Shown: in pieces, positions 53,416 through 62,404 of the stretch
Numbering within the stretch: position 1 is the first letter of the stretch
Layout of the letters: every line of letters begins with the position of its first letter
NCBI RefSeq assembly: GCF_011682145.1
Contig: NZ_WHJH01000001.1
Span: forward strand, 372,001-436,000
Length of the DNA: 64,000 nt
From: Massilia mucilaginosa
Lineage (GTDB): Bacteria; Pseudomonadota; Gammaproteobacteria; Burkholderiales; Burkholderiaceae_D
Direction: 5' to 3'
Translations under genes and position numbers: made by a program
Notes under the pieces: generated by a model
Told to the model about the DNA's origin: nothing
Database searches by the model: none
What the model saw: only the letters and a program-made list of their open reading frames with translations

Positions 53416-56400
53416 TTAGCTTTCCTGATGAGTGCGGCGCACGAGCAAAACCTGCGCCTCTTGCACGATCTGCTGCAAGGCCGCGCCGGGCGCGCTGCCT
53501 CGCTTTAATACCGCCAGCGCCTGGCTCAAGGTGTCGGCCAGTTGCCTGCGCTCGGTGACATCTTCCATGACAGAGATGACATAGCCCGGCTCGGGTGAAT
53601 ACAGCGCGCAGCTGATCCATTGCGCACCGTTGTTGCAGGACACATCCAGGCGCTCCGGCTTGCCGGTGATGGCCACGCACGCGCAGGCGGCGAACAGGTC
53701 CGCACTGAAGGGATAGATCGACTTCGCCAGCGCCGACTGGCGTTTGCCGACTGCATCTTGCAGCCCTGTCAGTTCGGTGAACTTCGGGTTCACTTCAAGA
53801 ACCAGAAAATCGCGCGCCACACCGTCGTCCAGGATCAGCTGGTGGCAGGCGACCGCGTTCAGCGAATGTTCCAGCAGTTGCCGGAAACGCGATTCAGCGC
53901 GCTTTTGCTCGGTGATTTCCCAGGTGATGCCGGAGACGCCGATAATCGCACCGGCATGGTCGCGCGTCGGCTCGGCAAAAAAGTCGTAGTAATGGGTGGC
54001 GCCATGCAGGTGCGCGCTGGTTTCGCTATGCACGCTGACGCCTTGCTCGAGCGCCTGGCGTTTGAGCGCGGTCAGGCGGGCGGCGTCTTCCGGCGGCAAC
54101 AGATCGGCGTCGGTCTTGCCGATGGCGTCCCCGGAGCGCAGTTGCGGCCGCAAATTGTGGACCCAGGTGTAGCGCAGCTCGCGGTCCTGGCTGAACACCG
54201 TCAGCGGCGCGTGTTCGATGGCGATGCGAAAGCGCTCGTCGCTGAGCCGCAAGGCGCGTTCCAGCGTTTTTTTGAGACGCTGATGTCGATGAAGGTGATC
54301 ACCACGCCATCGATGCGGTTGTCCTGGGTGCGGTAGGGCATGATGCGCACGGTGAACCAGCGTCCGTCGAGCGCGCTGACCTGGACTTCGCGGAACACCA
54401 GCGAACGCAGCACTTCACGGGCATCCTCGGCCAGCGAAGGGTAGTCGAGCGTGCTGACCAGGTCGGTGACCGGACGCCCGGCATCGCTGGGAATGAGCTT
54501 GATGATGCCGGTGATGCGATTGGTAAAGCGCCGGATGCGCATGTCGTCATCGAGAAACAAGGTGGCGATATCGGTGCTGTTGAGCAGGTTTTTCATGTCG
54601 TCGCTGGCCTGCGACAATTCGTCGACCGTGGCCGACAATTCATGATTGACCGTCTGCAACTCCTCATTCATCGACTGCATCTCTTCCTTGGAGGTGGTCA
54701 GTTCCTCGTTGGTGCTTTGCAATTCCTCATTGGTGCTTTGCAACTCTTCATTGGTCGACTTCAACTCTTCCTGCGAGGTCTGCATTTCTTCGCGCGCGCG
54801 TTGCAGCTCCTCGCGCGACTGGGCGATTTCTTGCGTCATCGCATCCATGCGTTCGGCTTCGGCGCCGGCCAATTGGCCCTTGCGCGGCGTTTTTGCGCGC
54901 GCGGCCGGCTGGTCCGAGAACACGATCAGCACCATGCCGCGCAGCGGCGCCGGCTCTTGCAGGCTGTGCACCTCCACATTGACCAGCAGCGCGCCGTCGT
55001 TGCTGCCCACGCGCAAGCCCCTGAGCACCTGGCTGCCCTGCTCGCGCACGACGCGGGCGAAGACTTCGTTCAAGGCGCCGGCCAGCCCTTCGCGCGCCAT
55101 GGCGAAGACGTTCAGGTTGGCCTTGCCGGCAGCCGGCTCCAGGTATTTGCCGGTCTTGCCGCTGATGTAGATGAGGTCGCCCTTGTCGGTGGTCAGCACC
55201 GCGGCCGGCGAAAACCGTTGCTGCAGGAGCGAATCGATCAGGGTTTGCACGCTGGAACCGCCCGGCTGGGCCAGGCTGGCGGGCGCGGCCGGCTCGGCCA
55301 GGCCTTTGCGGGCGCGGCCGTAAATCGTCGCCGGGAAATCGACCGGCTCGGTGCGCGGACTGCTTTCGCGGCGCTGGTAAATGCGGGTCTTGCCCGGCCA
55401 GGCGGTAAACAGGTCGCTGGCCGCGCCCACCGTTTCGGCGCTGCCCAGCACCAGGATGCCGCCCGGGCGCAGGCTGTAGTGAAACAGGGGCAGCAGCTTT
55501 TTCTGCAGGTCCGCTTCCAGGTAGATCAGCAGGTTGCGGCAGGTCAGCAGGTCGAGCTTGGTGAACGGCGGGTCCATCACCAGGTTCTGCGGTGCGAAGG
55601 TGACCATCTCGCGGATTTCCTTGCAGACGCGGTAGCCGCCATCGCGCTCGACGAAGTAGCGGCGCAGGCGCGCCTGGCTGACGTCGGCGGCGATGCTGTC
55701 GGGGAACTCCCCGGCGCGCGCGCGGTCGATCGCATCGCTGTCGAGGTCGGTAGCGAAAATTTGCAGGGTGAAACGCGCTTCCGGCTTGATGCGCTCGATC
55801 GTATCGCGGAACGCCATGGCCAGCGAATACGCTTCTTCGCCGGTGGAACAGGCCGGGGTCCAGGCGCGCAGGGTGGCGCCTTGCGGATGGGCGGCGAGCA
55901 GCGCGGGAATGGCCTCGCTCTCGATCTGCTCCCACACCGCCGGATCGCGGAAGAAACTGGTCACGCCGATCAGCAACTCCTTGAACAGCAGCTGGGCTTC
56001 GTGCGCATTGTAGCGCACATAGCGCACGTAGTCGGCGATGCTGGCCAGCTGGTGCAGGCTCATGCGGCGTTCGATGCGGCGGTAGATGGTGCTTTTCTTG
56101 TAGAACGAAAAATCATGCCCGCTCTGGGCGCGCAGGGTCAGCACGATCTTCTCGAGCGCGCTGCCGTCGGGGTCGGAAAAGCTCAGTTCGGGCGGGGCCA
56201 CCTGCAAGGGCGCGTGGCGGCGGTAGTCGAGGATGCGGGAGGCCAGCTCTTCGGCGGGCGCCACCACGTCGGCCAGGCCGCCGTCGATGGCGCTGCGCGG
56301 CATGCCGTCGAACTTGGCCGAGTCCGGGTCCTGGACGAACACCGCGCCCGCGTTTTCCTTGATCGCCCGCAAGCCCAGCGAACCATCCGCGCCCATGCCC

Positions 56401-56846
56401 GAGAGAATCACGGCGATGCTGTTGGCTTGCTGGTCGGCGGCCAGCGAGCGCAGGAAAAAGTCGATCGGCAAGCGCAGCCCGCGCGGCGCGGCCGGTTCGA
56501 GCAGGTGCAGGACACCGTGCAGGATCGACAGGTCGCGGTCGGGGGCGATGATGTAGAGGTGGTCCGGCTCGACCCGCAGGCGGTCGGTCACTTCGACCAC
56601 GGGCATGGCGGTGCTGCGCTGTAGCAGCTCGACCATGATGCTCTTGTGCACGGGATCGAGGTGCTGCACGACCACATATGCCAGGCCGCTGCCGGCCGGC
56701 ACGCCGGAGAGGAACAGTTCGAGCGCTTCGAGTCCGCCGGCCGAGGCGCCGATGCCGACGATGGCGCGCGGCGTGCCGCTTGACAGGGCTGCCTGGGTAT
56801 CGGACAAGGTGGCGGGCGTGCCCGGTGTCGTGCTGGTTTTTCTCAT
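53416..56846 (-). CDS. CheB-CheR-PAS hybrid sensory protein, interrupted by a frameshift at A7
   Basis: Frame 1 (56846-54201) encodes an 881-residue protein. It has a CheB methylesterase (GIGASAGGLEAL, VVQHLDP), a CheR methyltransferase (SFFRDPAVWEQIE, TPACSTGEEAYSLA, CRNLLIYL), a coiled coil of EELQSTN repeats and a PAS domain ending DISVSKK. At this point the frame departs into an unlikely 20-residue tail. The natural continuation (TLERALRLSDERFRIAIEHAP, then two more PAS-like domains) is in the -1 frame, whose first usable start is only TTG at 54252. The junction is A_AAA_AAA (minus strand of 54267-54273). With a -1 shift the product would be 1143 residues. Programmed or transcriptional slippage, a recent mutation or a sequencing error are all possible. 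Confidence 0.75.
54267..54273 (-). other. A7 slippery run at the CheB-CheR-PAS frameshift
   Basis: On the coding strand the sequence reads TC A AAA AAA CGC in frame. This fits the X XXY YYZ slippery heptamer exactly (zero-frame codons AAA AAA). A -1 slip continues as ACG CTG GAA into the downstream PAS frame. Confidence 0.6.
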
Positions 56847-57050
56847 GGCGGGCTGATGGTACATCGTGGGAGTTGAACCGCATCGCAGGCGGCGGCAGGC
56901 ACCGGGCCACACTATAACATTTCAGGCCTGCGGGCCAGTGCCGTCGCTTGCGGCGGCATGGGCGCGGGCAGGCACATTTTTGTACCTACTTCACAGCAGC
57001 CGGCATCGCGCATACGATGGGCGCACTTCGACACCCCTGCATCGGCATCC

Positions 57051-57608
57051 ATGAAAAAACTCATTATCGCGACCCATCCAAACCTGGCTGCATCCACCGT
57101 CAACAAGCGCTGGCTGCAAGAAGCGCAGCAAAGGGACAATGAATTCACCGTGCACCAGTTGTATCAGCGCTATGGCGCGGGCGCGGCGCTCGACATCGCC
57201 GTGGAACAGGCGCTATTGCTGGAACACGAGGCCGTGATCTTCCAGTTTCCCCTGTACTGGTTCAGCACCCCTCCCCTGTTGAAACAATGGCTCGATGAGG
57301 TGCTGCTGCCCGGATTTGCCTACGGGCGCGAAGCGGAACACCGCAAGCTGGAAGGCAAGCGCATCGGATTTGCGATTTCGGCCGGCATACGGCAGGAAGA
57401 TTATCGGCGCGAGGGGCGTTATCGCCATACGGTGGAGGAATTGATCGCACCGCTGACGGCGACGTTTTCGTATATTCACGCGAGCAGCGTGGCGCCGTTC
57501 GTATTCTACGGAGCCGAATACGACCCGACCAATCCGGACATTCCCGATATCAGGCCGGCGCTTGAACACAGCGCGCAGGGCTATCTGGCGTATTTGCGCA
57601 GCGTCTGA
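57051..57608 (+). CDS. Flavodoxin-like NAD(P)H oxidoreductase (KefF/MdaB family)
   Basis: A 185-residue protein with MKKLIIATHPNLAASTVNK at the FMN-phosphate site, a central FQFPLYWFSTPPLLKQWLDEVL helix-strand typical of KefF/YwrO-type quinone reductases, and FAISAG. It reduces quinones or other electrophiles with NAD(P)H in the cytoplasm. It converges with the HxlR-type regulator gene, a common partner of such oxidoreductases. Confidence 0.85.
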   Translation: MKKLIIATHPNLAASTVNKRWLQEAQQRDNEFTVHQLYQRYGAGAALDIAVEQALLLEHEAVIFQFPLYWFSTPPLLKQWLDEVLLPGFAYGREAEHRKLEGKRIGFAISAGIRQEDYRREGRYRHTVEELIAPLTATFSYIHASSVAPFVFYGAEYDPTNPDIPDIRPALEHSAQGYLAYLRSV

Positions 57609-57657
57609 CCGGGACGTGGAGGCAGGTGGCGCGGCACGGGCCGACGCCACCCGAGCA

Positions 57658-58020
57658 CTATGGCTGCGGAGCCGGCATCGGCGGATGCAGGCCACGGGTT
57701 GCCAGGTAATCCTGGCCCCAATTGCACATCGCTTCAATAATCGGCGCAAGCGTGGCACCGAGGGGCGTCACCGCATACTCCACCATGGGGACCTTGCCGG
57801 GGGTGGATCGTTTCGCGATCAGGCCATCGGCTTCCAGGTCCCTGAGTTGCTCGGTCAGCACTTTCTGCGTGATGCCGAACATCATCCGGCGTAGCTCGCC
57901 CGAGCGCGTCGTGCCTTCCATCAGATGGCACAGGATGGCACATTTCCATTTGCCGCCGATGAGCATGACAGTCGCATCAATCGGGAAGTTGATCGTTCGT
58001 TTCGCCAGTGTGTTTTTCAT
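57658..58020 (-). CDS. HxlR-family transcriptional regulator
   Basis: A 120-residue winged-helix protein with the HxlR hallmark: a DATVMLIGGKWKCAILCHLMEGTTRSGELRR start, ITQKVLTEQLRDLEADGLI recognition helix and VEYAVTPLG. The ATG at 58020 directly precedes the domain. HxlR proteins respond to electrophiles or quinones and often control nearby quinone reductases, here the gene at 57051. Confidence 0.85.
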   Translation of the reverse strand: MKNTLAKRTINFPIDATVMLIGGKWKCAILCHLMEGTTRSGELRRMMFGITQKVLTEQLRDLEADGLIAKRSTPGKVPMVEYAVTPLGATLAPIIEAMCNWGQDYLATRGLHPPMPAPQP

Positions 58021-58048
58021 AGCCGCGTGACAGGAGCGCACATGCGCG

Positions 58049-58261
58049 TTGATGGATTATATCGGCGTACCAGGGCGATTGCCTTTGCACCTGCAGTTCA
58101 ACCCGTGGCACGCGCTGGCCGCCCATCGCCCCATCGGGTCGATCATGCGGGTGCGCAAGGCCGCGTATGCGATGTCGAAACAGTTCCGCGCACAACGCAA
58201 CGACATGCCGATTGCGGAGCCGCGCGACCTGGCCATGCTGGCGCCGCTCGTGGCCCTGTAG
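58049..58261 (+). pseudogene. C-terminal remnant of a catalase-like (SrpA-type) gene
   Basis: The frame gives LQFNPWHALAAHRPIG, then IMRVRKAAYAMSKQFR and PIAEP, which matches the C-terminal end of catalase-related heme proteins (typical WHALAxHRPLGxxxRARxxxY). The N-terminal few hundred residues are absent and no ribosome site is seen. I call a gene remnant. It occupies most of the 339-base gap between the HxlR and the molybdopterin oxidoreductase genes. Confidence 0.55.
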
Positions 58262-58359
58262 CGACTCCGGCGGGCGCGGTCTTCAGTCCAAAGTGCGCGA
58301 TTGAACAGACCGAAGAGCGCGCCGCAGTCACACTCGACGCTCCATTGCAAGGGGCGGCC

Positions 58360-60669
58360 ATGAGCGACAAAATTGAAATCAAGCACGACAATGCGCCTGC
58401 GGGCGGCTGGGGATCGCTCAAGGAAGTGGCGCAGATCCTCAGGCAGGAAGAAGCGATTGCCGCGGCCGGCAAGGTCCTGTTGCATCAGAACAAAACGGAT
58501 GGCTTTGCCTGCGTTGGCTGTGCCTGGGCCAAGCCAGCCAATCCGCATCCCTTCGAATTTTGCGAAAGCGGCGCCAAGGCAACGGCGTGGGAACTGACCA
58601 GCAAGACCGCGACGCGGGATTTTTTCGCCACGCACACGGTCAGCGAACTGGAAAGCTGGAGCGATCATGCGCTTGAGGAAGCCGGGCGCCTGACCGAACC
58701 GCTGCGCTGGGACGCCGCCACCGACAGATACGTACCGGTCGGCTGGAGCGAGGCGTTTGCCGGCATTGGCGCGCAGTTGCGCGGCATGGATGCCAGGAGC
58801 GTGGTGTTTTACAGCTCCGGCCGCGCCTCGCTGGAAGCGTCGTATATGTATCAGTTGCTGGCACGCCTGTACGGCTGCAACAACCTGCCCGACAGTTCCA
58901 ATATGTGCCACGAAAGCACCTCGGTGGCCTTGCCGAAGACGATTGGCGTTCCGTGCGGCACGGTGGTACTGGACGATTTCGAGAAGACCGACTGCATCTT
59001 TTTCTTCGGTCAGAATGTCGGCGTCAACAGCCCGCGCATGCTGCACCAGTTGCAGGAAGCCCGCAAGCGCGGCGTGCCGATCATCACCTTCAATCCCCTG
59101 CGCGAGCGCGGGCTGGTCAGTTTCACGAATCCGCAGTCGCCGGTCGAGATGCTGAGCGGCGCCGAAACCTGCATCAGCACCCAGTATTACCAGCTCAAGG
59201 CCGGCGGCGATACGGCGGCCATCATGGGCTTGTGCAAGGCCTTGCTGGCGGCCGACGACGCGGCGCTCGCCAGCGGCCTGGCGAGCGTGCTCGACCACGC
59301 CTTCCTGGCGCAGCACTGCGCCGGCTTCGACACCTTTGCCGACGCCGTGCGCGCTTGCGGGTGGCCCGAGATCGAACGCGAGTGCGGACTGACGCGGGCC
59401 GAGATCGAAACTGCGGCGGCGGTGTATGCCGGGGCCAAGGCGGTCATCGGCGTGTATGGCATGGGCTTGACCCAGCACCGTAACGGCGTGCAGAACGTCG
59501 AGATGGTCAGCAATCTGTTGCTCCTGCGCGGCAATATCGGCAAGCCTGGCGCGGGCATCTGTCCGGTCCGGGGCCATTCCAACGTGCAGGGCCAGCGCAC
59601 CGTCGGCATCACCGAAAAGCCGGAACTGGCGCCGCTCGACAAACTTGCCGCGCAATACGACTTTGCACCGCCGCGCGAGAAAGGCATGAATACGGTCGAG
59701 GCTTGCCAAGGCATGCTGGCCGGCACGGTCAGCGCCTTTATCGGACTGGGTGGCAATTTCCTGCGCGCGGTGCCGGAAACCGGGCTGATGGAACCGGCCT
59801 GGCGGCGGGTGCCGCTCAGCGTGCAGATCGCGACCAAGCTCAATCGCAGCCACCTGGTGCATGGCAAGGCCGCGTACTTGCTCCCCTGCCTTGGGCGGAT
59901 TGAAATCGACCGCCAGGGTGGCGTCGAGCAAGCCGTCTCGGTGGAAGACAGCACCGGCTGCATGCACGGCTCCCGTGGGCGGGCCGAGCCGGCCTCAAGC
60001 AGCCTGTTGTCCGAACCGGCCATCATCGCGGGCATCGCCAAGGCGCTGTTGCCGGCCTCGCCCAAGCTCGACTGGGACGCCTGGGTGGCCGACTATGCGC
60101 TCATCCGCGATGCGATCGAAGCGACCTATCCGGATATCTTTGGGCAATTCAACGCGCGCCTGTGGACGCCCGGCGGCTTTCGCAAACCAGTGCCGGCCTC
60201 CGAGCGGGTTTGGGCAACGCCGAACGGCAAGGCGAATTTCATCGCGCCCGAGGGCCTGGATGCGAACCCGGATCTGACGCTCTCGGGCGAGCATACCTTG
60301 CGGTTGTTCACGGTTCGCTCGGACGGCCAGTTCAACACCACGATTTACAGTAACGACGACCGCTTCCGTGGGGTGTACGGTACTCGCATGGTGCTGTTCA
60401 TGTGCCGCAGCGACATGGACCGACTCGGCTTCGGCGAGGGCGACCTGGTGACCGCGCGCACGCCTTCCGACGATGGTGTGGTGCGTCGCGTCAGCGGTTT
60501 GCGCATCACCGAGTATTCGGTGCCGGCCGGCTGCATCGCGGGCTACTTCCCGGAATGCAATCCGTTGATACCGCTCTGGCACCATGCGAAGGAAAGCATG
60601 GTGCCCGCCGCCAAGGCGATCGATGTATGCCTGGTGCGCGATGTTGCCGCAGCGACGGTGGCGGCATGA
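58360..60669 (+). CDS. FdhF/YdeP-family molybdopterin oxidoreductase
   Basis: A 769-residue protein with an iron-sulfur N-terminus (GFACVGCAWAKP), a body of molybdopterin-binding type (SSGRASLEASYMYQLLARL, CNNLPDSSNMCHESTSVAL, HSNVQGQRTVG, LLRGNIGKPGAGICPVRGH) and a C-terminal dinucleotide-binding domain (SVPAGCIAGYFPECNPLIP). These are marks of YdeP-like proteins related to formate dehydrogenase H, usually linked to acid resistance or unknown substrates. The ATG at 58360 has AGGGG upstream. Coupled to fdhD by ATGA overlap. Confidence 0.88.
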   Translation: MSDKIEIKHDNAPAGGWGSLKEVAQILRQEEAIAAAGKVLLHQNKTDGFACVGCAWAKPANPHPFEFCESGAKATAWELTSKTATRDFFATHTVSELESWSDHALEEAGRLTEPLRWDAATDRYVPVGWSEAFAGIGAQLRGMDARSVVFYSSGRASLEASYMYQLLARLYGCNNLPDSSNMCHESTSVALPKTIGVPCGTVVLDDFEKTDCIFFFGQNVGVNSPRMLHQLQEARKRGVPIITFNPLRERGLVSFTNPQSPVEMLSGAETCISTQYYQLKAGGDTAAIMGLCKALLAADDAALASGLASVLDHAFLAQHCAGFDTFADAVRACGWPEIERECGLTRAEIETAAAVYAGAKAVIGVYGMGLTQHRNGVQNVEMVSNLLLLRGNIGKPGAGICPVRGHSNVQGQRTVGITEKPELAPLDKLAAQYDFAPPREKGMNTVEACQGMLAGTVSAFIGLGGNFLRAVPETGLMEPAWRRVPLSVQIATKLNRSHLVHGKAAYLLPCLGRIEIDRQGGVEQAVSVEDSTGCMHGSRGRAEPASSSLLSEPAIIAGIAKALLPASPKLDWDAWVADYALIRDAIEATYPDIFGQFNARLWTPGGFRKPVPASERVWATPNGKANFIAPEGLDANPDLTLSGEHTLRLFTVRSDGQFNTTIYSNDDRFRGVYGTRMVLFMCRSDMDRLGFGEGDLVTARTPSDDGVVRRVSGLRITEYSVPAGCIAGYFPECNPLIPLWHHAKESMVPAAKAIDVCLVRDVAAATVAA

Positions 60670-61508
60670 ACGCCTGCACCATGCTGGAGCTGGGGCAAGC
60701 CGATTGCGGGGAGGATATGTTGCCGGACACTGCGCTGGCCTTGCCGGTCTTCGACAGCCGCAGCGCCGCCACCGCCGACCAGTGGGTACTGGAGGAAACC
60801 CCGGTTGCGCTCGTCTACAACGGCATCACGCACGCGGTGATGCTGGCGACGCCACAGGATCTGGAGGATTTTGCGCTGGGCTTCAGCCTCAGTGAGGACA
60901 TTGTGCGGCAGGGGCGCGAGGTGTTCGATATCGACGTGGCGACCCGCGCGGACGGTGTGGAAGTGGCCATGCGCATCACCGGAAGCGCTCTGGATCGCCT
61001 CAAGCAGGCTCGGCAAATGCGCACAGGGCGTACCGGATGCGGCCTGTGCGGGGTGGAGAGCCTGGCGCAGTTTTCCACGCCCAGCCCTGTGCTTGGTCAT
61101 CGCACGCGCGTGACGGCTGCGGCTTTGCATCGGGCAATGGCATCGCTGCCGGATCATCAGCACTTGCATCGGCTGACCGGCGCCGCGCATGCGGCCGGCT
61201 GGGCCGACGCGGACGGCAAGCTCCTGCTGGTCCGCGAAGACATCGGCCGCCACAACGCGCTGGACAAACTGATTGGCGCGATGGTACGAAGCGGGCTGTC
61301 GCCAGCGCAAGGGTTTTGCGTACTCACCAGCCGCGCCAGTTACGAGATGGTGCAGAAGGCGGCGCGGACTGGAATCGGGCTGCTGGCCGCCGTGTCAGCC
61401 CCCAGCGCGCTGGCCGTGCGGGTGGCGCAGCAGGCTGGCTTGACCCTGGCGGGGTTTGTGCGACATGGACAACATGCTGTCTATAGTCACGCGGAACGGG
61501 TGCAGTAA
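60666..61508 (+). CDS. fdhD: FdhD sulfurtransferase
   Basis: A 280-residue protein with the FdhD core: EETPVALVYNGITHAVMLATP, the cysteine pair RTGCGLCGVES and REDIGRHNALDKLIG. FdhD transfers sulfur to the molybdenum cofactor so that formate-dehydrogenase-like enzymes are active. It starts inside the stop of the YdeP-type gene, which is the likely client. Confidence 0.9.
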   Translation: MNACTMLELGQADCGEDMLPDTALALPVFDSRSAATADQWVLEETPVALVYNGITHAVMLATPQDLEDFALGFSLSEDIVRQGREVFDIDVATRADGVEVAMRITGSALDRLKQARQMRTGRTGCGLCGVESLAQFSTPSPVLGHRTRVTAAALHRAMASLPDHQHLHRLTGAAHAAGWADADGKLLLVREDIGRHNALDKLIGAMVRSGLSPAQGFCVLTSRASYEMVQKAARTGIGLLAAVSAPSALAVRVAQQAGLTLAGFVRHGQHAVYSHAERVQ

Positions 61509-61712
61509 AGAAACTGATGCGGCGTGACGTGGTCCTGGCAAACATAGACGCCCTGGCGGCCTTTTTCACCAAGAGCTATGCTTGTTCGATAACTGCATGA
61601 AGAAAGGTTCACTCTTCGGTCGATCATACGCCTCATCGTAAATCAAGCATAACAGGCGAGCCAGGTAGAAGCCGGTCAACTTCCGCCGATGAGTGCAGTC
61701 TGGGTCAGGGCC

Positions 61713-62363
61713 TCAACGTTCGATGTAGACCTTGTCGCGGATGTATTTCAGGTGCGCTTTGAAGACAGCGTTGTCTTTCAACGACAGCGACGGATCGAAC
61801 ACCAGTTCGCCACCGAAGTCAGAATCGCCGTGAACAACACGCGTCTGTCCGCGCACGGCGAATTTTTGCGCGCCCTGGCGCATGATTACTTTCAAGGTAC
61901 TGGAATCGACGCCGCCGTTGCAAAAATACTTGTAGGGAACGGTGACTTCGGCGATGCCGTTTTGGTCGAGGTCGGTGATGGTGATGTATTTCGGGAAAAA
62001 GTTAGCTGAGGAATCGATTATCGGACAATCGTTCACATCCTCGATCAGCCATTCGCGCGCCCAGCGGTTTGCCTTACGCGTGTACAGCGAGGCGAACAAT
62101 TCATAGCGCTCCTCGTCGTCGCCGGGCGTGGCGTTCTCCGCGCCCGATGGACCGGTATGCATGCTGACCACCAGGATATGCTCGCCGCCGGCGTCCAGGA
62201 TGCGCGCCGCCTTGACCAGCTTGCCCGGCACCGCGATGCGCTCGGTTTTCAGGAATGCGGCCGTGACCGGCGCGTGCTCGACGGCAGCGCGCGCAGGCAG
62301 CGGCGCTGCGGAGAACAGCAGCAGGCACAGGGCCACGAGGGAAGCGGCGGATTTAATTGGCAT
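61713..62363 (-). CDS. Hypothetical secreted protein, paralogue of the 51806 gene
   Basis: A 216-residue protein with a signal peptide (residues 1 to about 26). It shares with 51806-52483 the GEHILVVSMHTGPS segment, YITITDLDQNGIAEVTVPYKYFC, LKVIMRQGAQKFAVRG and the C-terminal KYIRDKVYIE. The pair is clearly duplicated, about 9 kb apart. Each has two or three cysteines that may pair. Role is unknown. Confidence 0.65.
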   Translation of the reverse strand: MPIKSAASLVALCLLLFSAAPLPARAAVEHAPVTAAFLKTERIAVPGKLVKAARILDAGGEHILVVSMHTGPSGAENATPGDDEERYELFASLYTRKANRWAREWLIEDVNDCPIIDSSANFFPKYITITDLDQNGIAEVTVPYKYFCNGGVDSSTLKVIMRQGAQKFAVRGQTRVVHGDSDFGGELVFDPSLSLKDNAVFKAHLKYIRDKVYIER

Positions 62364-62404
62364 AGTCCATTATAGTTGGTCGCACATCAATGGAGATCAC
62401 AATG

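Noticed and set aside
53416-54252. A separate PAS-domain gene starting at TTG 54252
   Set aside because: There is no ribosome site or ATG, and the sequence before it continues the upstream CheB-CheR-PAS protein in the -1 frame; treated as part of the frameshifted gene.
54700-54770. Direct DNA repeats in the chemotaxis hybrid gene
   Set aside because: They encode the regular EELQSTN coiled coil common to this protein family and are not a mobile repeat.
57625-57651. GGTGGCG...CGCCACC stem between convergent genes as a terminator
   Set aside because: The loop is 13 bases and no T run follows on either strand, so rho-independent function is not supported.
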